From Geodermatophilus arenarius (GTDB lineage: Bacteria > Actinomycetota > Actinomycetes > Mycobacteriales > Geodermatophilaceae), in contig NZ_JBHSGR010000003.1 in the NCBI RefSeq assembly GCF_042654585.1, positions 1-64,000 on the forward strand: 64,000 bases of DNA. The letters run 5' to 3'. The position numbers and the translations under genes are program-made. Position 1 is the stretch's first letter. Each line of letters starts with the position of its first letter. The notes below the pieces were generated by a model that was not told the origin of the DNA, searched no databases, and saw nothing but the letters and a program-made list of their open reading frames with translations. Below, piece after piece: positions 8,595 through 17,844 of this stretch.

Positions 8595-9413
8595 GTGACC
8601 GGCCTCCCCGCCACCCTCGCCGACTGGGGCCCCGCCGCGCTGTCGGCCGTGGTCGTCGGGGTCTACCTCGTCGCCGGCGAGCCGCTGGTCGGGCACGTGC
8701 TGCACCGCCGCTTCGAGGGCCGGCTGCGCACCGACCCGGCCGCCCGGCGCTCCTTCTACCGGCGGCTGCTGGTCCTCGAGTGGGGGCTGGCGGCCCTCGC
8801 CCTCGTCGTCTGGCTGGCAGCGCCGGACGTCGACGCCGCCGCCGTCGGGCTGGCCTGGCCCACCGGCCCGCCGGGACCGGTCACCGGCGCCGCCGCGCTG
8901 CTGGTCCTGGTCCTGGCGCTGGTCTCGGTCCGGGTGCTGCGCAGCGGGGCGCTGACCCGTGCGGGCACGCCGCAGCCGGGCACCTCCCCGCCCGCCCAGG
9001 GCCGGCACGCCGAGCCGCCCGTGCACGCCACCCTGGCCCTGCTGCCGCGCAGCCGGTCCGAGCGGCGGCTGTTCACCGTCGTCGGGGTGACCGCGGGGGT
9101 GTGCGAGGAGTGGCTCTACCGCGGGTTTTTCCTCGCGGTGGTCGCCGCGGTGGGCGGCGGGCTGCCGCACGCGGTCCTGGTCGCCGTCGCGGCCGTGGCC
9201 TTCGGGCTGGCGCACGCCTACCAGGGGGTGGGCGGGGTCGTGCTCACCGGCGTGCTGGGCGGGGTGTTCGCGGCGCTGTACCTGGAGACGGGGTCGCTGC
9301 TGCTGCCGGTGCTGCTGCACGCCGCGGTCGACCTGCGGTTCCTGCTCGTGCCGTCGTCGGCGCTGCCCGAGGCGCTGCCCGCGCCGCGCGCCACCGGCGG
9401 GGCGCCCGCGTGA
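8595..9413 (+). CDS. CPBP family intramembrane glutamic protease
   Basis: Polytopic membrane protein of 272 residues in the CPBP (CAAX protease / bacteriocin-processing) family. The key motifs are present: EEWLYRGFF (EExxxR, about residue 172), FGLAHAY, and a final LLHAAVDL with a conserved His. Hydrophobic segments surround these and two more occur in the first 120 residues. A polar loop rich in Pro and Gly sits around 125-145. The substrate is unknown. GTG start 7 bp after rluD; the stop overlaps the next start as GTGA, implying coupled translation. Confidence 0.88.
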   Translation: MTGLPATLADWGPAALSAVVVGVYLVAGEPLVGHVLHRRFEGRLRTDPAARRSFYRRLLVLEWGLAALALVVWLAAPDVDAAAVGLAWPTGPPGPVTGAAALLVLVLALVSVRVLRSGALTRAGTPQPGTSPPAQGRHAEPPVHATLALLPRSRSERRLFTVVGVTAGVCEEWLYRGFFLAVVAAVGGGLPHAVLVAVAAVAFGLAHAYQGVGGVVLTGVLGGVFAALYLETGSLLLPVLLHAAVDLRFLLVPSSALPEALPAPRATGGAPA

Positions 9414-9853
9414 GCGCCCCGACGGCCGGCGTCGCCACCGCCGCCGACTGGCCGGAGGTGGTCGCGGTGCGCACCCGGGTCTTCGTCGAGGAGCAGGGCG
9501 TGCCGCCGGAGGTCGAGCAGGACGCCGCCGACGCCACCGCCGTCCACGCGGTCAGCCGGGGCCTCCACGGCGACCTGGCCGGCCGGGTGGTGGCCACCGG
9601 GCGGCTGCTCGAGCGCGACGGGCGGGGGGTGATCGGCCGCATGGCCGTCGACGCCGCCGCCCGCGGCGCCGGGCACGGCGCCGCGGTGCTGACCGAGCTG
9701 CACCGGCAGGCGGCGCTGCGCGGCCTGACCGAGGTGGAGCTGCACGCGCAGGTCACCGCCCGCGGCTTCTACGAGCGGGCCGGCTACACCGCCGTCGGCG
9801 AGGAGTACGAGGAGGCCGGCATCCGGCACGTCACCATGCGCCGCCGACTGTGA
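9410..9853 (+). CDS. GNAT acetyltransferase, ElaA/YjcF-like
   Basis: Cytoplasmic acyl-CoA-dependent N-acyltransferase of 147 residues. It begins with the ElaA-type signature RTRVFVEEQGVPPEVE. The acetyl-CoA-binding segment is IGRMAVDAAARGAGHGAAV (about 75-93), a variant of R/Q-x-x-G-x-G/A, and the C-terminus has the usual ARGFYERAGYTAVGEEYEEAGIRH block. The substrate is unknown. GTG start overlaps the protease stop by 4 bp, so it is the last gene of the lspA-led run. Confidence 0.88.
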   Translation: MSAPTAGVATAADWPEVVAVRTRVFVEEQGVPPEVEQDAADATAVHAVSRGLHGDLAGRVVATGRLLERDGRGVIGRMAVDAAARGAGHGAAVLTELHRQAALRGLTEVELHAQVTARGFYERAGYTAVGEEYEEAGIRHVTMRRRL

Positions 9854-10065
9854 CGGGGTCGTCCCGCCGCGCCGGGACACGTCCTGTCAGACCCTCGGCG
9901 TAGAACGTCCCCGGTGCGAGGATCAGGGGACCGGCCCGGGCCTGCGTCGGTGCCCGGCCGGACCAGTCCCGAGCCCGCACCGCGCCGCCCGGTCTTCCCC
10001 GCCGGTCGCCCGCCGGAGCACCCGACGGCCGGGCCAGCACGACCCGTGAGGAGCACCGCACCGCC

Positions 10066-13000
10066 GTGAGCAGCAGCGCCGCCCAGAGCACCGACTCGTT
10101 CGCGCACCTGCACGTCCACACCGAGTACTCGATGCTCGACGGGGCGGCCAAGCTGCCCGAGGTGACGAAGGCCGCGGCCGAGCAGGGCATGCCGGCGCTG
10201 GCCATGACCGACCACGGCAACGTCTTCGGCGCCTACGACTTCTACAAGCAGGCCAAGGCCGCCGGCGTGAAGCCGATCATCGGCATGGAGGGCTACTACA
10301 CGCCCGGCTCGCGGTTCGACCGGGCGCCGTTCGACTTCGGCGACAACCTCATCGACGAGGACGGCGAGGGCGGGTCCTCCCGCGGCAAGGCCGCCTACAC
10401 GCACATGACCCTGCTGGCGCGCACCACCGAGGGGATGCACAACCTCTTCCGCATCTCCTCGCTGGCCAGCCTCGAGGGCCAGTACCGCAAGCCGCGCTTC
10501 GACCGCGACCTGCTCGAGCGCTACGGCACGGGCCTCATCGCGACGACGGGCTGCCCGTCCGGCGAGGTCAACATGTGGCTGCGCGCGGGCAAGCTCGACC
10601 GCGCCCGGCAGGCGGCCGCCGACTTCCAGGACATCTTCGGCAAGGAGAACTTCTACGCCGAGCTGATGGACCACGGCCTGTCCATCGAGCAGAAGACCCG
10701 CCCGCAGCTGCTGGAGATCGCGAAGGACCTGGGCATCCCGCTGCTGGCCACCAACGACCTCCACTACACGCACAAGGAGGACGCCGAGGCCCACGACGCC
10801 CTGCTGTGCATCCAGACCGGGGCGCGGCTGAACGAGACCAACCGCTTCAAGTTCAACGGCGACGGCTACTACCTGAAGAGCGCCGCCGAGATGCGCGCGC
10901 TGTTCCCCGGCGACCTGGCCTCGGCGTGCGACAACACGCTGCTGGTCGCCGAGCAGTGCGAGGTGGCCTTCACCGAGGGCGCCGACCTCATGCCGCGGTT
11001 CCCCCTGCCGCCGGGGGAGGACGAGACCTCCTGGTTCGTCAAGGAGGTCGAGCGGGGGCTGCACAAGCGCTACCCGAACGGCATCCCCGACCACGTGCGC
11101 AAGCAGGCCGACTACGAGGTCGGGATCATCACCCAGATGGGCTTCCCCGGGTACTTCCTCGTGGTCGCCGACTTCATCAACTGGGCCAAGGACAACGGCA
11201 TCCGCGTCGGCCCCGGCCGCGGCTCGGCCGCGGGCTCGCTGGCCGCCTACGCCATGGGCATCACCGACCTCGACCCGCTGCAGCACGGGCTGATCTTCGA
11301 GCGGTTCCTCAACCCCGAGCGCGTCTCGATGCCCGACGTCGACATCGACTTCGACGACCGCCGCCGCGGGGAGGTCATCCAGTACGTCTCGCGGAAGTAC
11401 GGCGAGGAGCGGGTCAGCCAGATCGTCACCTACGGCACCATCAAGGCCAAGGCCGCGATCAAGGACGCCGCCCGGGTGCTCGACCGCCCCTACTCGGTGG
11501 GCGACGAGCTGACCAAGCTCATGCCCCCGGACGTGATGGGCAAGGGCATCCCGCTGTCGGGCGTCTTCGACCCGGCCCACCCGCGCTACAAGGAGGCCGC
11601 GGAGTTCCGCGCCCGCTACGAGTCCGACCCCGGCGCGGCCGAGGTCGTCGACCAGGCGCGCAAGCTCGAGGGCCTGAAGCGGCAGTGGGGCGTGCACGCG
11701 GCCGGCGTCATCATCGGCCGCTACCCGCTGATCGACTCGATCCCGATCATGCGCCGCGAGAACGACGGCGCGATCATCACGCAGTTCGACTACCCGACCT
11801 GCGAGACGCTCGGCCTGCTGAAGATGGACTTCCTGGGCCTGCGCAACCTCACGGTCATCGACGACGCGCTGCGCAACATCGTCGCGAACGGCAAGGAGCC
11901 GATCGACCTCGACGAGATCAGCAAGGACCTCACCGACAAGGCCACCTACGACCTGCTGGCCCGCGGTGACACCCTCGGCGTCTTCCAGTTCGACGGCGGG
12001 CCGATGCGCTCGCTGCTGCGGCTCATGCGGCCGGACAACTTCGAGGACATCTCCGCGGTCGGCGCGCTCTACCGGCCGGGCCCGATGGGCGCGAACTCGC
12101 ACACCAACTACGCGCTGCGCAAGAACGGCCAGCAGGAGATCACGCCGATCCACCCCGAGCTGGCCGAGCCGCTCGAGGACATCCTGGGCGGCACGTACGG
12201 CCTGATCGTGTACCAGGAGCAGGTCATGGCGATCGCGCAGAAGGTCGCCGGGTACTCGCTCGGCAAGGCCGACCTGCTGCGCCGCGCGATGGGCAAGAAG
12301 AAGAAGTCCGTCCTCGACGCCGAGTTCGTCGGCTTCGAGGCCGGCATGAAGGAGCGCGGCTACTCCGACGCCGCGATCAAGACCCTGTGGGACATCCTCG
12401 TCCCGTTCGCCGACTACGCGTTCAACAAGGCGCACTCGGCGGCCTACGGCCTGGTCTCCTACTGGACGGCCTACCTCAAGGCCAACTACCCGGCCGAGTA
12501 CATGGCCGGGCTGCTCACCAGCGTCGGCGACGACAAGGACCGCCGGCCGGTCTACCTGGCCGAGTGCCGCCGGATGGGCATCAAGGTGCTCCCGCCGGAC
12601 GTCAACGAGTCCTCCTGGGACTTCACCGCGGTCGGCACCGACATCCGCTTCGGCCTGGCGTCGGTGCGCAACGTGGGCACCAACGTCGTCGACTCGATCG
12701 TCCGGGCGCGCGAGGAGAAGGGCGCGTTCAAGGACTTCGCCGACTTCATGCGCAAGATCGACACGGTGGCCTGCAACAAGAAGGTCATCGAGTCCCTGGC
12801 CAAGGCCGGCGCCTTCGACTCCCTCGGCCACTCGCGCCAGGGCATCGCCGCCATCCACGCCCAGGCCGTCGACGCCGCCATGTCGCTCAAGCGCAAGGAG
12901 GCCGAGGGCCAGTTCGACCTGTTCGGCAGCTTCGGCGGCGACGGGGACGACCCGTTCGGCAGCGCGCTGGACATCGCCGTCCCGACGGCGGACTGGTCGA

Positions 13001-13632
13001 AGTCCGAGCGGCTGGTCTTCGAGCGCGACATGCTCGGCCTCTACGTCTCCGACCACCCGCTGCACGGCGTCGAGCACGTGCTCGCCGCCAACGCGGACAC
13101 CCCGATCGCGGAGATCAACGCCGGCGGGGTCGAGGACGGCGCGAACGTCACGATCGCCGGCATCCTCACCTCGGTGCAGCCCCGCACCAACAAGCAGGGC
13201 GCGCCGTGGGCCATCGCGACGCTGGAGGACCTCGAGTCCGGCATCGAGGTGCTGTTCTTCCCGAAGACCTGGGCGGAGGTCTCGGAGAAGGTCGTCCGCG
13301 ACCAGATCGTCGTGGTCAAGGGCCGGATCAGCCGCCGCGACGACCAGCCCTCGCTGTTCGGCTCCGAGGTGACCGTCCCCGAGCTCACCGAGGGCCCCCG
13401 CGGCCCGGTGCTCGTGTCGATGGCCGCGGCCCGCTGCACCCCGCCGGTGGTCGAACGGCTGCGCGAGGTGCTGGGCAGCCACCCGGGCACCACCGAGGTG
13501 CACCTCAAGCTGCTCAACAACGGGCGCGAGACGGTGCTGCGGCTGGACCAGGGGCTGCGGGTGCGGCCGAGCACGGCCCTCATGGGCGACATCAAGGCAC
13601 TGCTGGGACCGACCAGCGTCGCCCTGCTGTGA
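10066..13632 (+). CDS. dnaE: DNA polymerase III alpha subunit
   Basis: Replicative polymerase catalytic subunit, 1188 residues, the DnaE1 type of actinobacteria. The N-terminal PHP domain begins FAHLHVHTEYSMLDGA. The palm carries PDVDIDFDDRRR with the catalytic aspartates and GPGRGSAAGSL just before. Helix-hairpin-helix and OB-fold (VTIAGILTSVQPRT) domains follow. EGQFDLFGSFG near residue 950 looks like a beta-clamp-binding peptide. GTG start with GAGGAG about 12 nt upstream, rather far. The 212-bp upstream gap holds no gene; TAGAAC at 9901-9906 is a possible -10 box. PHP metal ligands look intact, so proofreading by this domain is plausible. Confidence 0.97.
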   Translation: MSSSAAQSTDSFAHLHVHTEYSMLDGAAKLPEVTKAAAEQGMPALAMTDHGNVFGAYDFYKQAKAAGVKPIIGMEGYYTPGSRFDRAPFDFGDNLIDEDGEGGSSRGKAAYTHMTLLARTTEGMHNLFRISSLASLEGQYRKPRFDRDLLERYGTGLIATTGCPSGEVNMWLRAGKLDRARQAAADFQDIFGKENFYAELMDHGLSIEQKTRPQLLEIAKDLGIPLLATNDLHYTHKEDAEAHDALLCIQTGARLNETNRFKFNGDGYYLKSAAEMRALFPGDLASACDNTLLVAEQCEVAFTEGADLMPRFPLPPGEDETSWFVKEVERGLHKRYPNGIPDHVRKQADYEVGIITQMGFPGYFLVVADFINWAKDNGIRVGPGRGSAAGSLAAYAMGITDLDPLQHGLIFERFLNPERVSMPDVDIDFDDRRRGEVIQYVSRKYGEERVSQIVTYGTIKAKAAIKDAARVLDRPYSVGDELTKLMPPDVMGKGIPLSGVFDPAHPRYKEAAEFRARYESDPGAAEVVDQARKLEGLKRQWGVHAAGVIIGRYPLIDSIPIMRRENDGAIITQFDYPTCETLGLLKMDFLGLRNLTVIDDALRNIVANGKEPIDLDEISKDLTDKATYDLLARGDTLGVFQFDGGPMRSLLRLMRPDNFEDISAVGALYRPGPMGANSHTNYALRKNGQQEITPIHPELAEPLEDILGGTYGLIVYQEQVMAIAQKVAGYSLGKADLLRRAMGKKKKSVLDAEFVGFEAGMKERGYSDAAIKTLWDILVPFADYAFNKAHSAAYGLVSYWTAYLKANYPAEYMAGLLTSVGDDKDRRPVYLAECRRMGIKVLPPDVNESSWDFTAVGTDIRFGLASVRNVGTNVVDSIVRAREEKGAFKDFADFMRKIDTVACNKKVIESLAKAGAFDSLGHSRQGIAAIHAQAVDAAMSLKRKEAEGQFDLFGSFGGDGDDPFGSALDIAVPTADWSKSERLVFERDMLGLYVSDHPLHGVEHVLAANADTPIAEINAGGVEDGANVTIAGILTSVQPRTNKQGAPWAIATLEDLESGIEVLFFPKTWAEVSEKVVRDQIVVVKGRISRRDDQPSLFGSEVTVPELTEGPRGPVLVSMAAARCTPPVVERLREVLGSHPGTTEVHLKLLNNGRETVLRLDQGLRVRPSTALMGDIKALLGPTSVALL

Positions 13633-13682
13633 CCGGCACGCCCGGGAGCGGGCCGTCCGCTCCGCGGGGTTCACTGGGGGTC

Positions 13683-14351
13683 GTGAGCAGCCCGTCTCCG
13701 CTCCCCGACAGCCCGTACGCCCCGCCCGCCTCGGTGGTCGGCGCCGCGGGCACCGCTCCCGGCGCCGGGAACGCCGCCTCCGGCGCCGGGGACGTCGCCC
13801 CCGGTGCCGTCCCGGCCGCGGTGCCGCCCGCCCGGCCGGCCGGTGCCGCGCTGCTGGCGGAGCTGCGGCGGGACCTGCGGGGGGCGGCGCTGTGGGCGGC
13901 GCTCGTCGCGCTCGCGGGTGTCCCGGCCGGCCTGCTGTGGGTCTGGCTGGCGCCGCGGGCCCGGTTCGAGGTGGTCGAGGGCGGGGCGGTGCCGGTCGGG
14001 CGCCCGTCGGCGGAGCTGCTGGTCGCCGACGACTCGGTGCTGGTGCTCGTCCTCGCCGGCCTCGGCCTGCTCGCCGGCGGGATCGCCTGGGGGATGCGCC
14101 GCCGGCGGGGCGTGGCCACCGTGGTGGGCACCGCGCTCGGCACCGCGCTGGCCGGGGTCCTCGCCTGGCAGCTGGGGGAGCTGCTCGCGCCCGGGCCGAC
14201 GCCGGCCCAGCTCGGCGACGTCGGCACCCGGGTGACCACCGGGCTGGAGCTGTCCAGCCCGCCGGCGCTGGCGGTGGCCCCGTTCGCCGCGCTGCTGGTC
14301 TACGTGGTCGCGGCGCTGTTCGCCGCCCGCGACGACCTCGGCCGGGGGTGA
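13683..14351 (+). CDS. Membrane protein, possibly DUF2567-like
   Basis: Protein of 222 residues with a Pro/Ala/Gly-rich N-terminal tail of about 45 residues and four predicted membrane helices. Between the first two is an extracytoplasmic loop with APRARFEVV and GRPSAEL, and the third and fourth flank a short polar loop. The layout resembles actinobacterial DUF2567 proteins, but I assign this with low certainty and no function. An in-frame GTG at 13629 overlaps the dnaE stop; I prefer 13683 because GGGGG and a -10-like TTCACT precede it at leaderless spacing. Convergent with the LON-domain gene; a dispersed hairpin repeat lies between them. Confidence 0.7.
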   Translation: MSSPSPLPDSPYAPPASVVGAAGTAPGAGNAASGAGDVAPGAVPAAVPPARPAGAALLAELRRDLRGAALWAALVALAGVPAGLLWVWLAPRARFEVVEGGAVPVGRPSAELLVADDSVLVLVLAGLGLLAGGIAWGMRRRRGVATVVGTALGTALAGVLAWQLGELLAPGPTPAQLGDVGTRVTTGLELSSPPALAVAPFAALLVYVVAALFAARDDLGRG

Positions 14352-14370
14352 CGTCCTGGGACGGCCCCCC

Positions 14371-14390
14371 GCAGGGTCCCGCCGCGAGCC
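14371..14390 (+). repeat. Partial copy of the dispersed GC hairpin repeat
   Basis: Twenty bases identical to positions 14406-14425 of the complete copy just downstream, ending in CCGCGAGC. It lacks the closing arm, so it is a truncated unit next to a complete one. Confidence 0.6.
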
Positions 14391-14398
14391 TCCACCGG

Positions 14399-14449
14399 CC
14401 TTCCTGCAGGGTCCCGCCGCGAGCTTGCGAGCGGTGGGGGGCAGGGAGG
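14399..14449 (+). repeat. Dispersed GC hairpin repeat, copy 1
   Basis: Arms CCTTCCTGC (14399-14407) and GCAGGGAGG (14441-14449) pair with one G.U wobble around a conserved core containing CCGCCGCGAGC and TGCGAG. The same unit recurs at 32641, 39011 and, degraded, 60846. It lies between two convergent genes and probably acts as a bidirectional terminator. Confidence 0.75.
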
Positions 14450-14477
14450 TCCTCCACGGGGGTAGGGGGTCCTCCGC

Positions 14478-15314
14478 CTAGTTGAGGCTGGTCGGGCCGG
14501 CGAACTGCTGCAGCGGCGCCGGGACCGCCCCCACCGTCCGGAGCAGGGTCAGCTCCCGGCGCAGCATCCGCGTCTCGGCCACCAGCCGCCGCCGGGTCGC
14601 CGACTCGGCCAGGAGCGCCTGCCGGTCCTCGGTGGTCAGCAGCGCCGCCGAGGCCACCAGGTAGGACAGCGCGCGGGCGTCCCCGTCGACGACGTCGAGG
14701 AGCGCGTCGGTGCCCTCGAGGTCCTGCGCGTCGCCGGCCACGGCGGTCTCCGCGCCGCCGGTCTGCAGGCTCGCCACGGCGCTCACGTAGCGGGTGAACA
14801 GCGAGCCCACCCCGCGCTCCAGCACGTCGAGCGACCCGCGGGCCACCTCGGCCACCAGCCCCTCGTCCGGGCCCCCGCCGGGCGGGGAGGACCCCACCTC
14901 CTGGTCACCGGCCGCCTCCTCGGCGGCCTCCTCCTCGGCCAGCCACTCGACCTCGGCGCGCAGGTAGGGCGTGCCGTCCTCGTCCTCGTCGTCCCCGCCG
15001 ACCAGGACGTCGAGCAGCCGGAACCGGTCGCCGCCGACGGTGGTGAGGCGGAACCCGCCGTCGGGCTGCGGTCGCACGGTCTGCAGGTGCGCGGTGCAGC
15101 CGACGTCGTAGAGCGCCTGGGCGGGGGCGACCCGCTCGACCTCCCAGCCCTGCCGGATCGCGACCACCCCGAAGAACCGGCCGTCGCCGTCCTCCGGCTG
15201 CGCCAGCAGGTCCCGCACCAGCGCCCGGTAGCGGGGCTCGAAGACCTGCAGCGGCAGCACGATCCCGGGGAACAGCGGCGACCCGAGCGGGAACAGCGGG
15301 ATGAGGTCGCCCAC
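14478..15314 (-). CDS. LON substrate-binding domain protein
   Basis: Stand-alone LON N-terminal (PUA-like) domain protein of 278 residues without the ATPase or protease parts of Lon. The opening LIPLFPLGSPLFPGIVLPL and FEPRYRALVRDLL are typical of the family. Two unusual acidic stretches, DDEDEDG near 97 and EEEAAEEAAGD near 118, extend the domain. A helical C-terminal part follows. The start is the GTG at 15312-15314, fixed by a TAGGCT box 7 nt upstream (minus strand), which makes the gene leaderless. Divergent from hisD. The role is unknown; relatives are presumed to bind proteins. Confidence 0.85.
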   Translation of the reverse strand: MGDLIPLFPLGSPLFPGIVLPLQVFEPRYRALVRDLLAQPEDGDGRFFGVVAIRQGWEVERVAPAQALYDVGCTAHLQTVRPQPDGGFRLTTVGGDRFRLLDVLVGGDDEDEDGTPYLRAEVEWLAEEEAAEEAAGDQEVGSSPPGGGPDEGLVAEVARGSLDVLERGVGSLFTRYVSAVASLQTGGAETAVAGDAQDLEGTDALLDVVDGDARALSYLVASAALLTTEDRQALLAESATRRRLVAETRMLRRELTLLRTVGAVPAPLQQFAGPTSLN

Positions 15315-15321
15315 ACCGGCG

Positions 15322-15327
15322 AGCCTA
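15322..15327 (-). promoter_or_regulatory. -10 box TAGGCT, leaderless promoter of the LON-domain gene
   Basis: TAGGCT on the minus strand ends 7 nt before the GTG at 15314, so transcription should begin at or next to the start codon. Confidence 0.6.
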
Positions 15328-15377
15328 CGGGCGCCCCTGGCCCCCGGCGCCGTGACGGCGGGCGGCCGGACCCCGAC

Positions 15378-15383
15378 TACGCT
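15378..15383 (+). promoter_or_regulatory. -10 box TACGCT for the hisD operon
   Basis: TACGCT lies 36 nt before the hisD GTG, leaving room for a leader of about 30 nt that contains a GGAGG ribosome site. Confidence 0.45.
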
Positions 15384-15419
15384 GGGAGGTCGTCCCTCGC
15401 CTGGTTCCGGAGGCCTCCC

Positions 15420-16724
15420 GTGCTCGCCCGCATCGACCTGCGTGGATCCGCGCTGCCGGGGGTCCGTGACCTGGCCGGCCTGCTGCCGCGCGCCGCCACC
15501 GACATCGACTCCGTGCTGGCCACCGTCCGGCCGCTGTGCGAGGACGTCCGCGTCCGCGGCGCCCAGGCGGTCCGCGAGATCACCGCCCGCCTCGACGGCG
15601 TCGACCTCGAGGACTTCGCCGTCCCGGCCGACGCGATCCAGGGCGCGCTCGACGGGCTGGCCCCCGACGTGCGGGCCGCGCTCGAGGAGGCCATCGCCCG
15701 GGTGCGGAGGGTGCACGCCGACCAGGCGCGCACCGACGTCACCACCCAGGTGGTCCGCGGCGGCACGGTCACCGAGCGCTGGGTGCCGGTGCGCCGCGTC
15801 GGCCTCTACGTCCCCGGCGGGCTGGCGCCGCTGCTGTCCAGCGTGGTGATGAACGTCGTCCCGGCGCAGATCGCCGGCGTCGCGTCGATCGCCGTCGCCT
15901 CCCCGCCGCAGCGCGACCACGGCGGCCTGCCCGACCCGGGCGTGCTGGCCGCGTGCGCGCTGCTCGGCGTGACCGAGGTCTACGCCGTCGGCGGCGCGCA
16001 GGCGATCGCGGTGTTCGGCTACGGCGCGGGCTCGTGCGAGCCGGTGGACGTGGTCACCGGCCCCGGCAACGTCTACGTGACCGCCGCCAAGCGGCTGCTG
16101 CGCGGGCTGATCGGCATCGACTCCGAGGCCGGCCCCACCGAGGTCGCGATCCTCGCCGACGACACCGCCGACCCGGTGCACGTCGCCGCGGACCTGATCA
16201 GCCAGGCCGAGCACGACCCGCTGGCCGGCGCGGTGCTGGTCACCACGAGCGAGGAGCTGGCCGACGCCGTCCTCGACCTCGTCCCCGGCCAGGTCGCGGC
16301 CACCAAGCACTCCGACCGCATCCTCACGGCGCTGGACGGCAGCCAGTCGGGGATCGTGCTGGTCGACGACCTCGACGCCGGCCTGGCGGTGGTCGACGCC
16401 TACGCCGCCGAGCACCTGGAGATCCAGACCCGCGACGCCCGCGACGTGGCGCTGCGGGTGCGCAACGCCGGCGCGGTGTTCGTCGGCGCCTGGTCGCCGG
16501 TGTCGCTGGGCGACTACATCGCCGGCTCCAACCACGTGCTGCCCACCGGCGGCTGCGCCCGGCACTCCAGCGGCCTGTCGGTGCAGTCGTTCCTGCGCGG
16601 CATCCACGTCGTCGAGTACGACGAGCAGGCGCTGGCCGAGGTGGCCGGGCACGTCGACGCCCTCGCCCACGCCGAGGACCTGCCCGCGCACGCGGCCGCG
16701 GTCCGGGTGCGGCAGAAGCCGTGA
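15420..16724 (+). CDS. hisD: Histidinol dehydrogenase
   Basis: Zinc enzyme that catalyses the last two steps of histidine synthesis, oxidising histidinol to histidine with two NAD+; 434 residues, normal length. Visible landmarks are RVGLYVPGG, YAVGGAQAIA, VTGPGNVYVTAAKR, the metal/catalytic regions SQAEHDPLAG and AAEHLEIQT, and HVLPTGGCARHSSGLSV. GTG start with GGAGG 7 nt upstream. First gene of a run hisD-hisC-hisB-small membrane protein; its stop overlaps the hisC start as GTGA. Confidence 0.96.
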   Translation: MLARIDLRGSALPGVRDLAGLLPRAATDIDSVLATVRPLCEDVRVRGAQAVREITARLDGVDLEDFAVPADAIQGALDGLAPDVRAALEEAIARVRRVHADQARTDVTTQVVRGGTVTERWVPVRRVGLYVPGGLAPLLSSVVMNVVPAQIAGVASIAVASPPQRDHGGLPDPGVLAACALLGVTEVYAVGGAQAIAVFGYGAGSCEPVDVVTGPGNVYVTAAKRLLRGLIGIDSEAGPTEVAILADDTADPVHVAADLISQAEHDPLAGAVLVTTSEELADAVLDLVPGQVAATKHSDRILTALDGSQSGIVLVDDLDAGLAVVDAYAAEHLEIQTRDARDVALRVRNAGAVFVGAWSPVSLGDYIAGSNHVLPTGGCARHSSGLSVQSFLRGIHVVEYDEQALAEVAGHVDALAHAEDLPAHAAAVRVRQKP

Positions 16725-17839
16725 CGGCCACCCCGAGGACGTCGATCGACGAGCTCCCGCTGCGGCCGGAGCTGCGCGGGCGCACGCCCTACGGCGCCCC
16801 GCAGCTGCAGGTCACCCACCGGCTCAACACCAACGAGAACCCGCACCCGCTGCCCGCGGAGCTGCTGGCCACGCTCGGCGAGGCGCTCGGGCACGCGGCG
16901 CTGGAGCTCAACCGCTACCCCGACCGGGACGCCGTCGCGCTGCGCACCGACCTCGCCGCCTACCTCAGCCGCGGCGGGGAGCGGGTCGAGCCCGCGCAGG
17001 TGTGGGCGGCCAACGGCTCCAACGAGGTCCTGCAGCAGCTGCTGCAGGCCTTCGGCGGCGCCGGGCGGACGGCGCTGGGCTTCACCCCGTCCTACTCGAT
17101 GCACCCGATCATCTCCGCCGGCACCGGGACGGCGTGGGTCGACGGGCACCGCCGCGAGGACTTCACCATCGACGCCGCGCAGGCCGCCGCCCAGGTGCGC
17201 GAGGTCCGGCCCGACGTCGTCTTCGTGACCAGCCCGAACAACCCCACCGGGACGGCGGTCGCGCTGGAGACGGTCGAGCAGCTCCACGACGCCACCGAGG
17301 GCATGGTCGTGGTGGACGAGGCGTACGAGGAGTTCGCCCGCACGGGCACGCCGTCGGCGCTGAGCCTGCTGCCCGGCCGCCCGCGGCTGGTGGTCAGCCG
17401 CACGATGAGCAAGGCGTTCGGCATGGCCGGCCTGCGGCTGGGCTACCTCGCCGCCGACCCCGCCGTCGTCGACGCGCTGCAGCTGGTGCGGCTGCCCTAC
17501 CACCTGTCCTCGCTGACCCAGGCCGCCGCGCGGGCCGCGCTGGCGCACACCGACGCGCTGCTGGCCACCGTCGACGCGGTCAAGGCCCAGCGCGACCGGA
17601 TCGTCGCCACCCTGCCGTCGCTGGGGCTGACCAGCGTGCCCAGCGACGCCAACTTCGTCCTGTTCGGCCGGTTCGCCGACGCGCACGCCGCCTGGCAGGC
17701 GCTGCTCGACCGCGACGTCCTCGTCCGCGACGTCGGCATCCCCGGCTGGCTGCGGGTCACCGCCGGCACCCCGGCGGAGACCGACGCCTTCCTCACCGCG
17801 CTGGGTGAGGTGGCCCCCGACCACCGCCTGGGAGACTGA
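16721..17839 (+). CDS. hisC: Histidinol-phosphate aminotransferase
   Basis: PLP-dependent aminotransferase that converts imidazole acetol phosphate to histidinol phosphate with glutamate as donor; 372 residues. The substrate-cradle NTNENPHPLP is near residue 35, VTSPNNPTG near 170, and the PLP-binding lysine in SRTMSKAFGMAGLRLGY near 230. GTG start overlaps hisD by 4 bp. hisB follows after 5 bp. Confidence 0.95.
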   Translation: MTATPRTSIDELPLRPELRGRTPYGAPQLQVTHRLNTNENPHPLPAELLATLGEALGHAALELNRYPDRDAVALRTDLAAYLSRGGERVEPAQVWAANGSNEVLQQLLQAFGGAGRTALGFTPSYSMHPIISAGTGTAWVDGHRREDFTIDAAQAAAQVREVRPDVVFVTSPNNPTGTAVALETVEQLHDATEGMVVVDEAYEEFARTGTPSALSLLPGRPRLVVSRTMSKAFGMAGLRLGYLAADPAVVDALQLVRLPYHLSSLTQAAARAALAHTDALLATVDAVKAQRDRIVATLPSLGLTSVPSDANFVLFGRFADAHAAWQALLDRDVLVRDVGIPGWLRVTAGTPAETDAFLTALGEVAPDHRLGD

Positions 17840-17844
17840 GACCC